In this document: positions 1-8,178 of the stretch, piece by piece | How positions within the stretch are numbered: position 1 is the stretch's first letter | Layout of the letters: each line of letters opens with the position of its first letter | Assembly (NCBI GenBank): GCA_020435825.1 | Contig: JAGQYY010000001.1 | Coordinates: forward strand, 80,808 to 144,807 | DNA from: Aequorivita sp. | GTDB lineage: Bacteria > Bacteroidota > Bacteroidia > Flavobacteriales > Flavobacteriaceae | Direction: 5' to 3' | DNA: 64,000 nucleotides | Position numbers and translations under genes: made by a program | The notes under the pieces: generated by a model | What the model was told of the DNA's origin: nothing | Seen by the model: the letters and a program-made list of their open reading frames with translations, nothing else | The model's database searches: none

Positions 1-70
1 CCCTATGGTCAAGGAACTCGGTAAACATACTGCGGTTCCTCTTTTGGCAATGCACGATTTAAGAAATTGA
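1..70 (+). CDS. Universal stress protein, C-terminal fragment
   Basis: Partial gene cut by the window edge; the reading frame starts at base 2 and stops at 68-70. The 22 visible residues (PMVKELGKHTAVPLLAMHDL, then RN) closely match the end of the next gene (NPLVKSLGIHSKVPVLALHD, then TRN). It is therefore the tail of a second UspA-family protein and a tandem paralog of its neighbour. The ending is the last beta strand of a Usp domain. Nothing can be said about its start or full length. Confidence 0.8.
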   Translation, partial: PMVKELGKHTAVPLLAMHDLRN

Positions 71-113
71 AAGCATGTAAAAAAATAATTTAAATCAAAA
101 TAAAAGGTTAGTT

Positions 114-965
114 ATGCAAAAGCAAGTTTTAATCCCTACAGATTATTCAAAAAATGCCTTCAATGCCATTGTTTATGCGTTCGAACTTTTTGCAGAGGAA
201 GAATGTACATTTCACATTTTCCATTCCTATTTTTTAGTGCGTTCGGCCAAGGGCAACGTGTTGTTTCCTGAACCGGAACCGGCTGATTATGACAAGGCAG
301 CAAGGCTTTCCGGCCAAAAAATGGAGGGATTGAAAAAGAAGGTGGGCTTATTGGCAGACAATCCGAAACATACCGTTTATTTCGACCATCAATTTGGAAC
401 CCTTATCGAATTGTTGGAAGAGAAAGTAATGCGCGATAAAATAGACCTTATAGTTATGGGAACCCGCGGTATAACTAATGATAGAGAAGTAGCTTATGGC
501 CGAAACTCTGTAAACGTGATGGAAAACATTAGAGGCTGTGCCGTGCTTGCCGTACCCGCCAATGTTTCCTATAAAAAAATTGGCAACATCGTTTACCCCA
601 CCAACTTCAAGACTCATTTTAATCTGCGGGAAATGAAGACCTTTGTGAAGATTGCGCAGCTCGAAAATTCAGAAATCCAAATCCTTCACATAGGTAATGA
701 GAAAGACCTTTCGGAACGACAGAAAAACAATAGGAAAGAATTGGAAAACCATTTCAGCGAAGTAAAATATACCTACCACTGGCTTGAACATAAAGGTGTG
801 AAGGAAGGCGTATTGTCCTTTGCAGACCAGAAAAATAGCGGGATGATTGCTTTTGTGAACAGAAAGCACTGGTTCTTTGGCAGTGTTTTTTCCAATCCGT
901 TGGTAAAAAGTCTCGGAATCCATTCCAAGGTACCCGTACTCGCCCTCCATGACACCAGAAACTAA
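114..965 (+). CDS. Universal stress protein, tandem Usp domains (UspA family)
   Basis: This 283-aa cytosolic protein has two Usp domains, roughly residues 3-150 and 155-280. The first opens with the typical VLIPTDYSKNAFNAI strand/helix and carries a GTRG...GRNS stretch near residues 116-137, which resembles the G-x2-G-x9-G-S/T nucleotide-binding signature. The second domain is more diverged and ends in VPVLALHD. Tandem Usp proteins are usual in Bacteroidota. It follows a paralog ending at 70 and is followed 8 nt later by the ATP-cone protein, so these genes are probably co-transcribed. Another Usp gene lies at 11848-12675 beside the nos cluster, which fits a link between Usp proteins and low-oxygen or growth-arrest physiology. 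The exact role is unknown. Confidence 0.9.
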   Translation: MQKQVLIPTDYSKNAFNAIVYAFELFAEEECTFHIFHSYFLVRSAKGNVLFPEPEPADYDKAARLSGQKMEGLKKKVGLLADNPKHTVYFDHQFGTLIELLEEKVMRDKIDLIVMGTRGITNDREVAYGRNSVNVMENIRGCAVLAVPANVSYKKIGNIVYPTNFKTHFNLREMKTFVKIAQLENSEIQILHIGNEKDLSERQKNNRKELENHFSEVKYTYHWLEHKGVKEGVLSFADQKNSGMIAFVNRKHWFFGSVFSNPLVKSLGIHSKVPVLALHDTRN

Positions 966-973
966 CTCCAATT

Positions 974-1816
974 ATGAAGAACAATGGCATTGAAGTAATA
1001 AAGCATTCGGGTGAACGGGCCACATTTTCAATTGAAAAACTAAAAAGTTCCCTTCGGAAAAGCGGTGCAGAAGAAGCCTTGGTCAGTGAAATTGCCAACA
1101 ACGTCCGCGATGAACTTTATCAGGGTATTTCAACCAAGGAAATCTACAATCGTGCCTTTGCGCTTCTTAAGAAAAAGAAAAAAGGCTACGCTTCAAAATA
1201 TAAGTTGAAAAAAGCAATCTATGAGCTCGGCCCCACTGGTTTTCCTTTTGAAAAATTTGTTGGGGCAATCCTTTTCTATAGTGGCTATGAGGTAAAGACG
1301 GGCCAGTTTTTGCAAGGAAAGTGCGTAACACACGAAGTAGATGTGGTAGCACATAAAAATGGCCAGTACATAGTTGCTGAATGTAAATTCCACAGTGATG
1401 AGGGCCGCAATTGCGATGTAAAAGTACCATTGTATATACATTCGCGCTATCGCGACATCCTTAATTACTACGGTGATAGGAACAATGGGGAAAAACCGAA
1501 TGAAGGTTGGGTGGTTACCAATACCCGTTTTACCGAAGATGCCATAAAATATGGGGAATGCGTAGGGCTTTATCTTTTAAGTTGGGATTTCCCTAGAGAT
1601 AACGGAATTAAGGACCACATAGACCGCTTGGGGCTATATCCTGTTACTGTTTCCACCTTGCTAAGCCAACGAGAGAAACAGTTTCTGCTCAGTCGGGACG
1701 TGGTTCTTTGCAAACAATTGATAGAGGACCATTTCTATTTAGATCATTTGGGCATTTCGGAAAAACGGAAAGAACGGATTTTAGGGGAAATTGAACTTTT
1801 ATGTAAAAACAGTTGA
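974..1816 (+). CDS. ATP-cone domain fused to Mrr-like restriction-endonuclease fold
   Basis: This is a 280-aa protein. Residues about 6-90 read as an ATP-cone (IEVIKHSGERATFSIEKLK ... YELGPTGFPFEKF), the nucleotide-sensing module best known from ribonucleotide reductase and NrdR. Residues about 90-200 fit a PD-(D/E)xK nuclease core: E93 in FEKFVGAILFYSGYEV, D123 in HEVDVVA, and E136-x-K138 in VAECKFH. The last 80 residues (about 200-280) are helical and unassigned. The fusion suggests a nuclease gated by (d)ATP level. No methylase or other restriction partner is nearby. It sits between a Usp gene and a beta-CASP hydrolase whose ATG begins 2 nt after its stop, so the three are likely one operon. 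Confidence 0.75.
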   Translation: MKNNGIEVIKHSGERATFSIEKLKSSLRKSGAEEALVSEIANNVRDELYQGISTKEIYNRAFALLKKKKKGYASKYKLKKAIYELGPTGFPFEKFVGAILFYSGYEVKTGQFLQGKCVTHEVDVVAHKNGQYIVAECKFHSDEGRNCDVKVPLYIHSRYRDILNYYGDRNNGEKPNEGWVVTNTRFTEDAIKYGECVGLYLLSWDFPRDNGIKDHIDRLGLYPVTVSTLLSQREKQFLLSRDVVLCKQLIEDHFYLDHLGISEKRKERILGEIELLCKNS

Positions 1817-1818
1817 AT

Positions 1819-3189
1819 ATGCAAAAAGTAAAAATCCATTTTCTTGGCGCGGCTGGAACCGTAACTGGTTCCAAATTCTTGATTGAAACTTCGGAACAGA
1901 ATATTTTAATTGATTGCGGCATGTTCCAAGGTTTAAAGGAACTGCGCGAAAAAAACTGGGAATTCTTGCCCATCGATGTTTCAGGGATTGACGCTGTTTT
2001 GTTGACACATGGACACTTGGACCACACAGGCTATTTGCCGCGCTTGGTAAAACAGGGTTTTCGAGGAAAAATAATAGGTACAGCACCAACGCTTGCAATC
2101 ACTAAGATAATTTTGTTGGATAGCGCTAAAATCCATGAAGAGGAAGCTGAAAAAGCCAATGATGAAGGCTATTCAAAACACAAACCTGCCGAACCGTTTT
2201 ACAGTGTGGAAGAAGCTGAGATTACATTTGGTTTTTTTCAAGCCAATGTAAAAGACAAGTGGATTGGGCTTTCTGAAAATATTCAATATCGTTTTCGGTA
2301 TAACGGGCATATTATTGGAGCCACTTTTATAGAATTGGAAATCTTCGGAAAGACCTTTGTCTTTTCGGGAGATATTGGCAGGGAGCGCGATTTGTTGCTT
2401 TTTCCGCCCGAAAGACCAAAATGGGCAGACTATCTTTTTATTGAAAGTACCTATGGCAATAAGCTTCATCCGCAGGAAAGCGTTTCGGACAAACTGGTAG
2501 AACTCATCAATAAGACCATTCATAACCGTGGAAATTTGATCATTCCCTCTTTTGCGGTGGAGCGTTTGCAGACGTTGATGTTTCTACTTTGGAAATTATA
2601 CAACGAAAACCGAATCCCGAACATCCCAATATTTATAGATAGCCCAATGGGTAATAATGTGCTTTCTGTGTTTCAAAATTTTCCCGATTGGCACAAAATG
2701 CCGATGAAGGATTTCAACGCGATGAACAATCGGATGAACATAATCACATCCTATAAAGAAACGTGGGAAACCATAGACGATCCACAGCCAAAAGTAGTTA
2801 TTGCCGGTAGCGGAATGGTTACTGGCGGAAGAGTTTTAACTTATCTGAAACAGATGATAGATAAGACCAATACCACAGTTTTATTGGTGGGCTACCAAGC
2901 CGAAGGAACTCGTGGAAGACAACTTTTGGAAGGTGCCTATGAGTTGAAATTCTTCGGAAAATACTATTCCGTAAAAGCTGAAATCCATCATATTGAAAGC
3001 CTTTCTGCACATGCAGACCAGCAAGGCTTATTGGATTGGGCCAGCGACATAAAAAATATACCCGAAGAAACATTCCTTATTCATGGGGAACCAACAGCAC
3101 AGGATGCATTGCGTGTAAAATTACAGGATACATATAATTGGAAGGTAACTATTCCTAAGTTGTATGGAATAAAGGAGATTTTGGTTTAA
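1819..3189 (+). CDS. Beta-CASP metallo-beta-lactamase-fold hydrolase (RNA-processing type)
   Basis: I take the ATG at 1819 as start; a TTG at 1813 overlaps the previous stop and is less likely. The 456-aa product has the MBL zinc site HGHLDH at residues 64-69, SGDIGRERD (third motif), and the C-terminal beta-CASP motifs including SLSAHADQQGL and LIHGEP. It resembles the YsiA/CPSF-like exonucleases (COG1236) that cleave RNA. The length is normal for the family. It is preceded by the ATP-cone/nuclease gene and converges with the ABC permease gene, overlapping it by 4 bp at the 3' ends. No terminator is visible between the convergent genes. The substrate is not deducible. Confidence 0.88.
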   Translation: MQKVKIHFLGAAGTVTGSKFLIETSEQNILIDCGMFQGLKELREKNWEFLPIDVSGIDAVLLTHGHLDHTGYLPRLVKQGFRGKIIGTAPTLAITKIILLDSAKIHEEEAEKANDEGYSKHKPAEPFYSVEEAEITFGFFQANVKDKWIGLSENIQYRFRYNGHIIGATFIELEIFGKTFVFSGDIGRERDLLLFPPERPKWADYLFIESTYGNKLHPQESVSDKLVELINKTIHNRGNLIIPSFAVERLQTLMFLLWKLYNENRIPNIPIFIDSPMGNNVLSVFQNFPDWHKMPMKDFNAMNNRMNIITSYKETWETIDDPQPKVVIAGSGMVTGGRVLTYLKQMIDKTNTTVLLVGYQAEGTRGRQLLEGAYELKFFGKYYSVKAEIHHIESLSAHADQQGLLDWASDIKNIPEETFLIHGEPTAQDALRVKLQDTYNWKVTIPKLYGIKEILV

Positions 3190-4307
3190 ATCGTTTTTCT
3201 ATAGCTCCAAACTGCCAAACCGTTCATTATTGCGGCATAAAGCATCGTTTTCCAGAGTTGGGGTAAAATATCCGTAAAGCCCGCACCCTTCAACATTACC
3301 ATACGTACAATTTCAACAAAGTATTTTATGGGGTTGAACTCAGTAATTAGCTGTGCCCATTTCGGCATACTTTCAATAGGGGTAAACAAACCGCTCATCA
3401 AAATAAAAATTACTATAAAAAACCAAGCAATGAACATGGCTTGTTGTTGCGTATCGGTGAAATTCGAAATGAGCAAACCCATTCCAAGGATTACCAAAAT
3501 ATATATTGAAGTGTATGCATAGAGCAATGCAATACTTCCTTCCATTGGAATATTAAAAATTGCCTTTGCGAGAATCAACCCGATGGTCAGCAGCCCCATT
3601 CCAATTACCCAAAAGGGGAAAAGTTTGCCGATAATAAACTGGCTTTTACGAATGGGCGTTACGTTTATTTGTTCCAAAGTGCCTATTTCCTTTTCACGAA
3701 CAATATTCATCCCAGAGAGAAAAAGAGTTATCATAGTTACCAATAACACTAATATTCCCGGCACCATAAAGGTTTTATAATCCAATGTAGTATTATACCA
3801 GAACGATGGAATACTCTCAATTGCCACAGATTGTACAGGTTTTTTTGATGTGTCTATAATGTTCGTTTTCACATCTTTATTGAAGGTTTGTAGAATTTGA
3901 TTTACATAACCATTTTCTACACCAGCGGCAGCGCCATCAATGGCATTGATTGTTATGGATAGATCGGCGGTTTTTTCCTTCAGCAGATTTCGTTCAAAAT
4001 TGTTCGGTATTTCAAGCACAACGTCAACTTCACCACGTAACAATGCTGCACTTGCTATTTCTTGTGAGGGAAAATCGGTTAAAACATTAAAATAGCTAGA
4101 AGCGTTAAACTTTTCAACCAATGCGCGTGAGGTTGAGGTGTGGTCGTAGTCTATATATGCGAACTTTATGTTTTTTACTTCATAAGTAGCGGCATTGGAC
4201 AGAATGACCAATTGCAGAATGGGCAGTATAAAAATGATAGGCAACATCCCTTTATTTCTAAAGATTTGCTTAAACTCCTTTTGTATGATGTAGCCGATGG
4301 TCTTCAT
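3186..4307 (-). CDS. ABC-2 type permease, YbhR-like
   Basis: This 373-aa inner-membrane protein has an N-terminal membrane anchor (about residues 18-40), a large extracytoplasmic domain to about 175, then five hydrophobic helices (VPGILVLLVTMITLFL onwards). This is the ABC2_membrane_3 architecture of E. coli YbhR/YhhJ. The motif NIVREKEIGTLEQINVTP after the second helix is typical. It is the last gene of the leftward efflux operon. Its start is immediately adjacent to the end of the second permease gene (shared base 4307), and its paralog there should be the heterodimer partner. Known relatives export drugs or cations; the substrate here is unknown. Confidence 0.9.
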   Translation of the reverse strand: MKTIGYIIQKEFKQIFRNKGMLPIIFILPILQLVILSNAATYEVKNIKFAYIDYDHTSTSRALVEKFNASSYFNVLTDFPSQEIASAALLRGEVDVVLEIPNNFERNLLKEKTADLSITINAIDGAAAGVENGYVNQILQTFNKDVKTNIIDTSKKPVQSVAIESIPSFWYNTTLDYKTFMVPGILVLLVTMITLFLSGMNIVREKEIGTLEQINVTPIRKSQFIIGKLFPFWVIGMGLLTIGLILAKAIFNIPMEGSIALLYAYTSIYILVILGMGLLISNFTDTQQQAMFIAWFFIVIFILMSGLFTPIESMPKWAQLITEFNPIKYFVEIVRMVMLKGAGFTDILPQLWKTMLYAAIMNGLAVWSYRKTI

Positions 4308-5413
4308 TATTCCAGCCGTATTTTATATTTTTTTATACTTAAGCCAATAAAGAATATGGTCATCCCGATTAATATTAATGTTTCCTTCCAAACGTAAGCC
4401 ATACCAACGCCTTTCAGCATAATGCCTTTTATAATGATGATAAACCATTTTGCGGGAATTATATTGCTGATTATTTGAAGTGGCACAGGCATACTCGCCA
4501 CAGGAAAGATAAACCCGGAAAGCAGTATCACGGGAAGCATCAAGCCCATCAATGAAATCATCATCGCGGCCTGTTGTGTTTCTGCAATGGTTGAGATTAA
4601 AATTCCCAACGCCAAGGAAGTTATTATGAATAAAACACTTTCCAATCCCAATAGAAATAGACTTCCCTGGACAGGCATCTTAAATATAAAAATGCTCAAA
4701 AGCACTATTACCGAAGCATTTATAATAGACAGGAAAATATATGGAACCACTTTCCCAATAATAACCTGAAACGGTTTTAAGGGGGAAACCAAGAGTATTT
4801 CCATAGTGCCCAATTCCTTTTCGCGGGTGATGGAGATTGACGTCATCATAGCCGAAACCAACATCAAAATAATCGTCATCACACCGGGAACGAACATAAA
4901 AACACTTTTAAGCTCGGGGTTATAGACCATTCGCGTTTGGGGAACGATTTGATACTCCACCGCTATCGTCCTATTTTTTTCCTGCTGATAATTTTGAAGA
5001 ATAGCATTGATGTAATTAGTTATTGAATTGGCCGTGTTTGGGTCGGTAGCATCGGTTATTATTTGAATGGTGGCCCTCTTTTCTGCAATTAAATTTCTGC
5101 TGAAATCTTTTTCAAAATTCAGAACCGCCTTTATTTTTCCTTTTTTGAAAGCGGTTTCTATATCGGTTTCTCGGGTTAGAATCTGTTTTACGGTGAAATA
5201 TTTTGAAGCTGAAATTTTATTGATGATCTCTCCGGTTGAGGCATCTTTTGAATGGTCCAAAATGGCGATATTCACGTTGTTTATTTCATTGGTAATGGCA
5301 AACCCGAAAAGCAAAATCTGCGCAATGGGCATCCCGAAAAGTATAAACAACGATCGCCTATCGCGAAAGATGTGGTAGAATTCCTTTTTTATAAAACCTA
5401 TAAATCGTTTCAT
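4307..5413 (-). CDS. ABC-2 type permease, YbhS-like
   Basis: The start chosen is the ATG at 5413 (MKRFIGFIKKEFYHIFRD). The 19 codons upstream translate a palindromic repeat (NEISSPLWELEWK) and are probably not coding. The product is 368 aa with a membrane anchor, an extracytoplasmic domain and five C-terminal helices, and TREKELGTMEILLVSPLKP after the second helix. It is paralogous to the next permease. Together with the two ATPases and the HlyD/TolC proteins it should form a tripartite ABC exporter spanning the envelope, as for YbhGFSR. Confidence 0.9.
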   Translation of the reverse strand: MKRFIGFIKKEFYHIFRDRRSLFILFGMPIAQILLFGFAITNEINNVNIAILDHSKDASTGEIINKISASKYFTVKQILTRETDIETAFKKGKIKAVLNFEKDFSRNLIAEKRATIQIITDATDPNTANSITNYINAILQNYQQEKNRTIAVEYQIVPQTRMVYNPELKSVFMFVPGVMTIILMLVSAMMTSISITREKELGTMEILLVSPLKPFQVIIGKVVPYIFLSIINASVIVLLSIFIFKMPVQGSLFLLGLESVLFIITSLALGILISTIAETQQAAMMISLMGLMLPVILLSGFIFPVASMPVPLQIISNIIPAKWFIIIIKGIMLKGVGMAYVWKETLILIGMTIFFIGLSIKKYKIRLE

Positions 5414-5425
5414 TTTCCACTCTAA

Positions 5426-5501
5426 CTCCCAAAGGGGAGAACTTATTTCGTCGTTAATTTTTAATTGCAATCGGTATTTTCTCCCTTCCCTTTGGGAAGG
5501 G
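5426..5501. repeat. Flavobacterial palindromic repeat pair at ATPase/permease junction
   Basis: Two GC-rich hairpins lie in otherwise AT-rich DNA: CTCCC-AAAG-GGGAG at 5426-5439 and the perfect CCCTTCCC-TTT-GGGAAGGG at 5483-5501. From memory, such motifs are dispersed in Flavobacteriia genomes. The second hairpin lies inside the 3' end of the ATPase gene and encodes its odd tail (TLPKGKGEN). The first lies just upstream of the permease ATG. The element may form an RNA stem-loop that tunes translation between the two genes. Confidence 0.6.
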
Positions 5502-6237
5502 TCGGGGATGGGATTCTAGCCAATTTCAAAAACACATCATTCATCGAATCAACTTTAAACTGCTCCTTCAGTTTCTTCGGTGTGTCCAAGGCTTCAATCT
5601 TTCCTTCCACCATAATGGAAACGCGGTCACAGTATTCGGCCTCGTCCATATAGTGCGTAGTCACAAAAATGGTGGTGCCTTGGTCTGCAGCTTTATAGAT
5701 CATTTCCCAAAAATGTCTTCTCGTAATGGGATCAACACCGCCCGTTGGTTCATCCAAAAAAACAATCTTTGGTCCGTGTAAGAGTGAAACCGAAAATGCC
5801 AGCTTTTGTTTCCAGCCCAAAGGCAGGGAGCCAACCAATTTATTGCTGATGTTTTCCAGACCCAATTCCGAAATCAACTGCTCTCTTTTCTCCCTTATTT
5901 TTTTTCTGGACAAACCATAAATACCACCAAAGAATGTAATATTTTCTTTCACTGTTAAATCGTCATAAAGTGCAAATCTCTGGCTCATATAGCCAATGTT
6001 CTTCTTGATGGATTCCGGTTGGGAATATACATCAAAACCGGCAACGGCAGCTTTACCGGCAGATGGTTTTGAAATTCCTATCAGCATTTTCATAGCCGTG
6101 GTTTTCCCAGCACCATTTGCCCCCAAAAACCCAAAGATTTCACCTTTTTTCACTTCAAAACTGATGGCGTTTACAGCTGTGAATTCACCAAATGTTTTGG
6201 TTAATTGATCGGCTTCTATTACATTTTCTTCTTTCAT
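5461..6237 (-). CDS. ABC transporter ATPase, YbhF N-half-like
   Basis: This 258-aa nucleotide-binding subunit carries Walker A GANGAGKTT, Walker B IVFLDEPTGGVDP and the unusual signature LPLGWKQKL in place of LSGGQ. That signature is characteristic of the YbhF/YhiH family. The last ~18 residues (RIPSPTLPKGKGENTDCN) come from an inserted palindromic repeat and replace the natural end. The start ATG at 6237 abuts the stop of the second ATPase gene. E. coli YbhF is a fusion of two such ATPases; here they are separate genes. It powers the permeases encoded just downstream. Confidence 0.92.
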   Translation of the reverse strand: MKEENVIEADQLTKTFGEFTAVNAISFEVKKGEIFGFLGANGAGKTTAMKMLIGISKPSAGKAAVAGFDVYSQPESIKKNIGYMSQRFALYDDLTVKENITFFGGIYGLSRKKIREKREQLISELGLENISNKLVGSLPLGWKQKLAFSVSLLHGPKIVFLDEPTGGVDPITRRHFWEMIYKAADQGTTIFVTTHYMDEAEYCDRVSIMVEGKIEALDTPKKLKEQFKVDSMNDVFLKLARIPSPTLPKGKGENTDCN

Positions 6238-7139
6238 TATCGTGCTAATTCCATAAAGGCATCCTCGATGTTCGGTTGTGCCACTTCAATGCTGATATTC
6301 ACCAAGCCTTCTTTTTCCAAATAGGATCGCAAATCGGCAACTTCAAAAGAATCTCTTTTATCGGTGTAGTGTACAAATTCGCCAAACGGGAATACGCTAT
6401 ACAGGTACTTGTATTTCTGAAGTGACTGTATCAATTTATACATATTATCGGCACCCACATTGTAAATGGTTTTAGGGAATTTGTTTACAATCGCTTCTGG
6501 GGTGTCAATTTCCAATATCTCTCCATTCTGAATCAGCGCGATTCTATCACACAATGCTGCCTCGTCCATATATGGGGTTGACACCAAAATGGTAATATTT
6601 TTTTTCTGTAACCGTTTGAGCATTTCCCAAAACTCTTTTCGTGAAACCGGGTCAACGCCCGTTGTGGGTTCGTCCAAAAAAAGCACTTTCGGTTTGTGGA
6701 TCAAAGCACAGCAGAGGGCCAGTTTTTGCTTCATTCCGCCCGATAGCTTTCCTGCACGGCGGTTTTTGAAAGGTTCAATTTGTACATAAATATCTTCGAT
6801 TAAATCGTGGTTTTCTTCAATCGTCGTTCCGAAAATAGTGGCGAAAAAAGTTAGGTTTTCCTCCACGGTTAAATCTTGGTACAAAGAAAACCGTCCTGGC
6901 ATATAACCCACGGAATTCCGTATTTCTTTATAATCCTCAACAACATCAAATCCGGCAACGGTGGCAGTACCCTCCCCAGGAATCAACAGCGTGGTCAAAA
7001 TTCTGAAAATAGTCGTTTTCCCGGCGCCATCAGGTCCGATGAGGCCAAAGAGCTCGCCTGGATTCACATCAAACGAAATGTCCTGAACTGCTTTTAACTT
7101 TTTATAGGATTTGCTGATATTGTTAAGGGAAATGCTCAT
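6237..7139 (-). CDS. ABC transporter ATPase, YbhF C-half-like
   Basis: This is a 300-aa ATPase with Walker A GPDGAGKTT, signature LSGGMKQKL, Walker B VLFLDEPTTGVDP and switch region LVSTPYMDEA. The C-terminal ~80 residues form a small accessory domain (YSVFPFGEFVHYTDKRDSF) like those in CcmA-type ATPases. It shares one base with the next ATPase gene and directly follows the OsmC gene (7140). The two ATPases should heterodimerise below the two permeases. Function is by analogy with YbhF; the exported compound is unknown. Confidence 0.92.
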   Translation of the reverse strand: MSISLNNISKSYKKLKAVQDISFDVNPGELFGLIGPDGAGKTTIFRILTTLLIPGEGTATVAGFDVVEDYKEIRNSVGYMPGRFSLYQDLTVEENLTFFATIFGTTIEENHDLIEDIYVQIEPFKNRRAGKLSGGMKQKLALCCALIHKPKVLFLDEPTTGVDPVSRKEFWEMLKRLQKKNITILVSTPYMDEAALCDRIALIQNGEILEIDTPEAIVNKFPKTIYNVGADNMYKLIQSLQKYKYLYSVFPFGEFVHYTDKRDSFEVADLRSYLEKEGLVNISIEVAQPNIEDAFMELAR

Positions 7140-7598
7140 TTACGCTTCAACTTTGATGGTAACTTCCATCGTAACCTTCGATTTTATTGAATTTGAAATC
7201 AAACAGGCCGCTTCTGATTTTTGAAGGATTCGTTCTGCGCGATCACGGTCCTTTTCGTTTTTGATGGTTACGCTGGGTTCTAGGATTACTTCCGTCATTA
7301 AATATTTTCCGTCTATTCTTTCCAGTACGCCTTTTGATTTGCAACTAAAACCTGAAAAATCAAGTTTTGAGTTTTCAGCAATCGCCAAAAAAGTGGTCAT
7401 CAAACAACTACTCACAGAGGCAGTGAAAAGATGTTCGGGAGACCAGATATTGGGCATTCCTTTTGGGAATTCCGGCGGGGTGGCCACCTCTATACAATTG
7501 GCCGAATGTGAATTGCCCTCGGCCAACTCTGGCGAGCACATCATCCCTTTGCGGTCTTGGCGCCAAGTAATATCTACGTTATATTGATGTTTTTCCAT
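7140..7598 (-). CDS. OsmC/Ohr family protein
   Basis: This 152-aa cytosolic protein has the two reactive cysteines expected of OsmC/Ohr peroxidases: one in TASVSSCLMTTF (about residue 68) and one in SEAACLISNS (about residue 131). Family members reduce organic hydroperoxides. The sequence fits the SACOL1771/YhfA-type OsmC branch better than classical Ohr, judging from SPEHLFTASVSSCL. It lies inside the efflux operon, between the small lipoprotein gene and the ATPase genes. That suggests the operon responds to a toxic or oxidising compound. Confidence 0.88.
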   Translation of the reverse strand: MEKHQYNVDITWRQDRKGMMCSPELAEGNSHSANCIEVATPPEFPKGMPNIWSPEHLFTASVSSCLMTTFLAIAENSKLDFSGFSCKSKGVLERIDGKYLMTEVILEPSVTIKNEKDRDRAERILQKSEAACLISNSIKSKVTMEVTIKVEA

Positions 7599-7610
7599 GA
7601 TTGTAATCCT

Positions 7611-8111
7611 TTATTTGAAATAATTGTAATATCCTTCTAGGTTTTCTTTAATGCTTGCCATAGTTTCAGATCCTTCGTCCGTAGTTGTAACTTTTCCTAA
7701 GGCTTCAATTTTATCGATGAGCGGATGTAAAAAAACGTGCAGGTTATCGTGTGAAGGACCTTTCATAGTACATTTTTTAACAACTATATTTTTTTCTTCA
7801 TTAAGTATTGAAGCAAGGGTGTGGTACTCTTCCACAGTTTTTGGCTCACTGGATTTTACCATATTTAACATTTTGTCCACCCCTTCGGTTGTTTCCAGAT
7901 TTGCTTCCCATTTGTTTCCGTTGTTTAGGTTAATTTCGTTAACCCAAGCGTTGCTCATTGAATGGGCATCGGCAGGCATTTCTTCCATTTGGTGTTCGTG
8001 GGTTCCTTCAGTAGATTCAACGATGTCGGCACTTTCGTGCTTGTGTTTTGTTTCCTTACAGCCTATTAATAAAGCTGAAAGGATTGTTAATGATAAGATT
8101 GTTTTTTTCAT
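7611..8111 (-). CDS. His/Met-rich small lipoprotein, unrecognised
   Basis: This 166-aa protein has a lipoprotein signal (LTILSALLIGC, Cys at 18), followed by a His/Met-rich linker (KHKHESAD ... THEHQMEEMPADAHSM). The helical remainder ends LEGYYNYFK. The linker could bind copper or another soft metal, but no named domain is recognised. It lies between the HlyD-like adaptor and OsmC genes of the efflux operon, so a periplasmic metal- or substrate-binding role for the exporter is a reasonable guess only. Confidence 0.7.
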   Translation of the reverse strand: MKKTILSLTILSALLIGCKETKHKHESADIVESTEGTHEHQMEEMPADAHSMSNAWVNEINLNNGNKWEANLETTEGVDKMLNMVKSSEPKTVEEYHTLASILNEEKNIVVKKCTMKGPSHDNLHVFLHPLIDKIEALGKVTTTDEGSETMASIKENLEGYYNYFK

Positions 8112-8178
8112 AATTTTTAATGATTTAATGTTTAAATATTTTTTTGTTTAAAAGTTTAAATGGTTGTTTTGTCATGAA

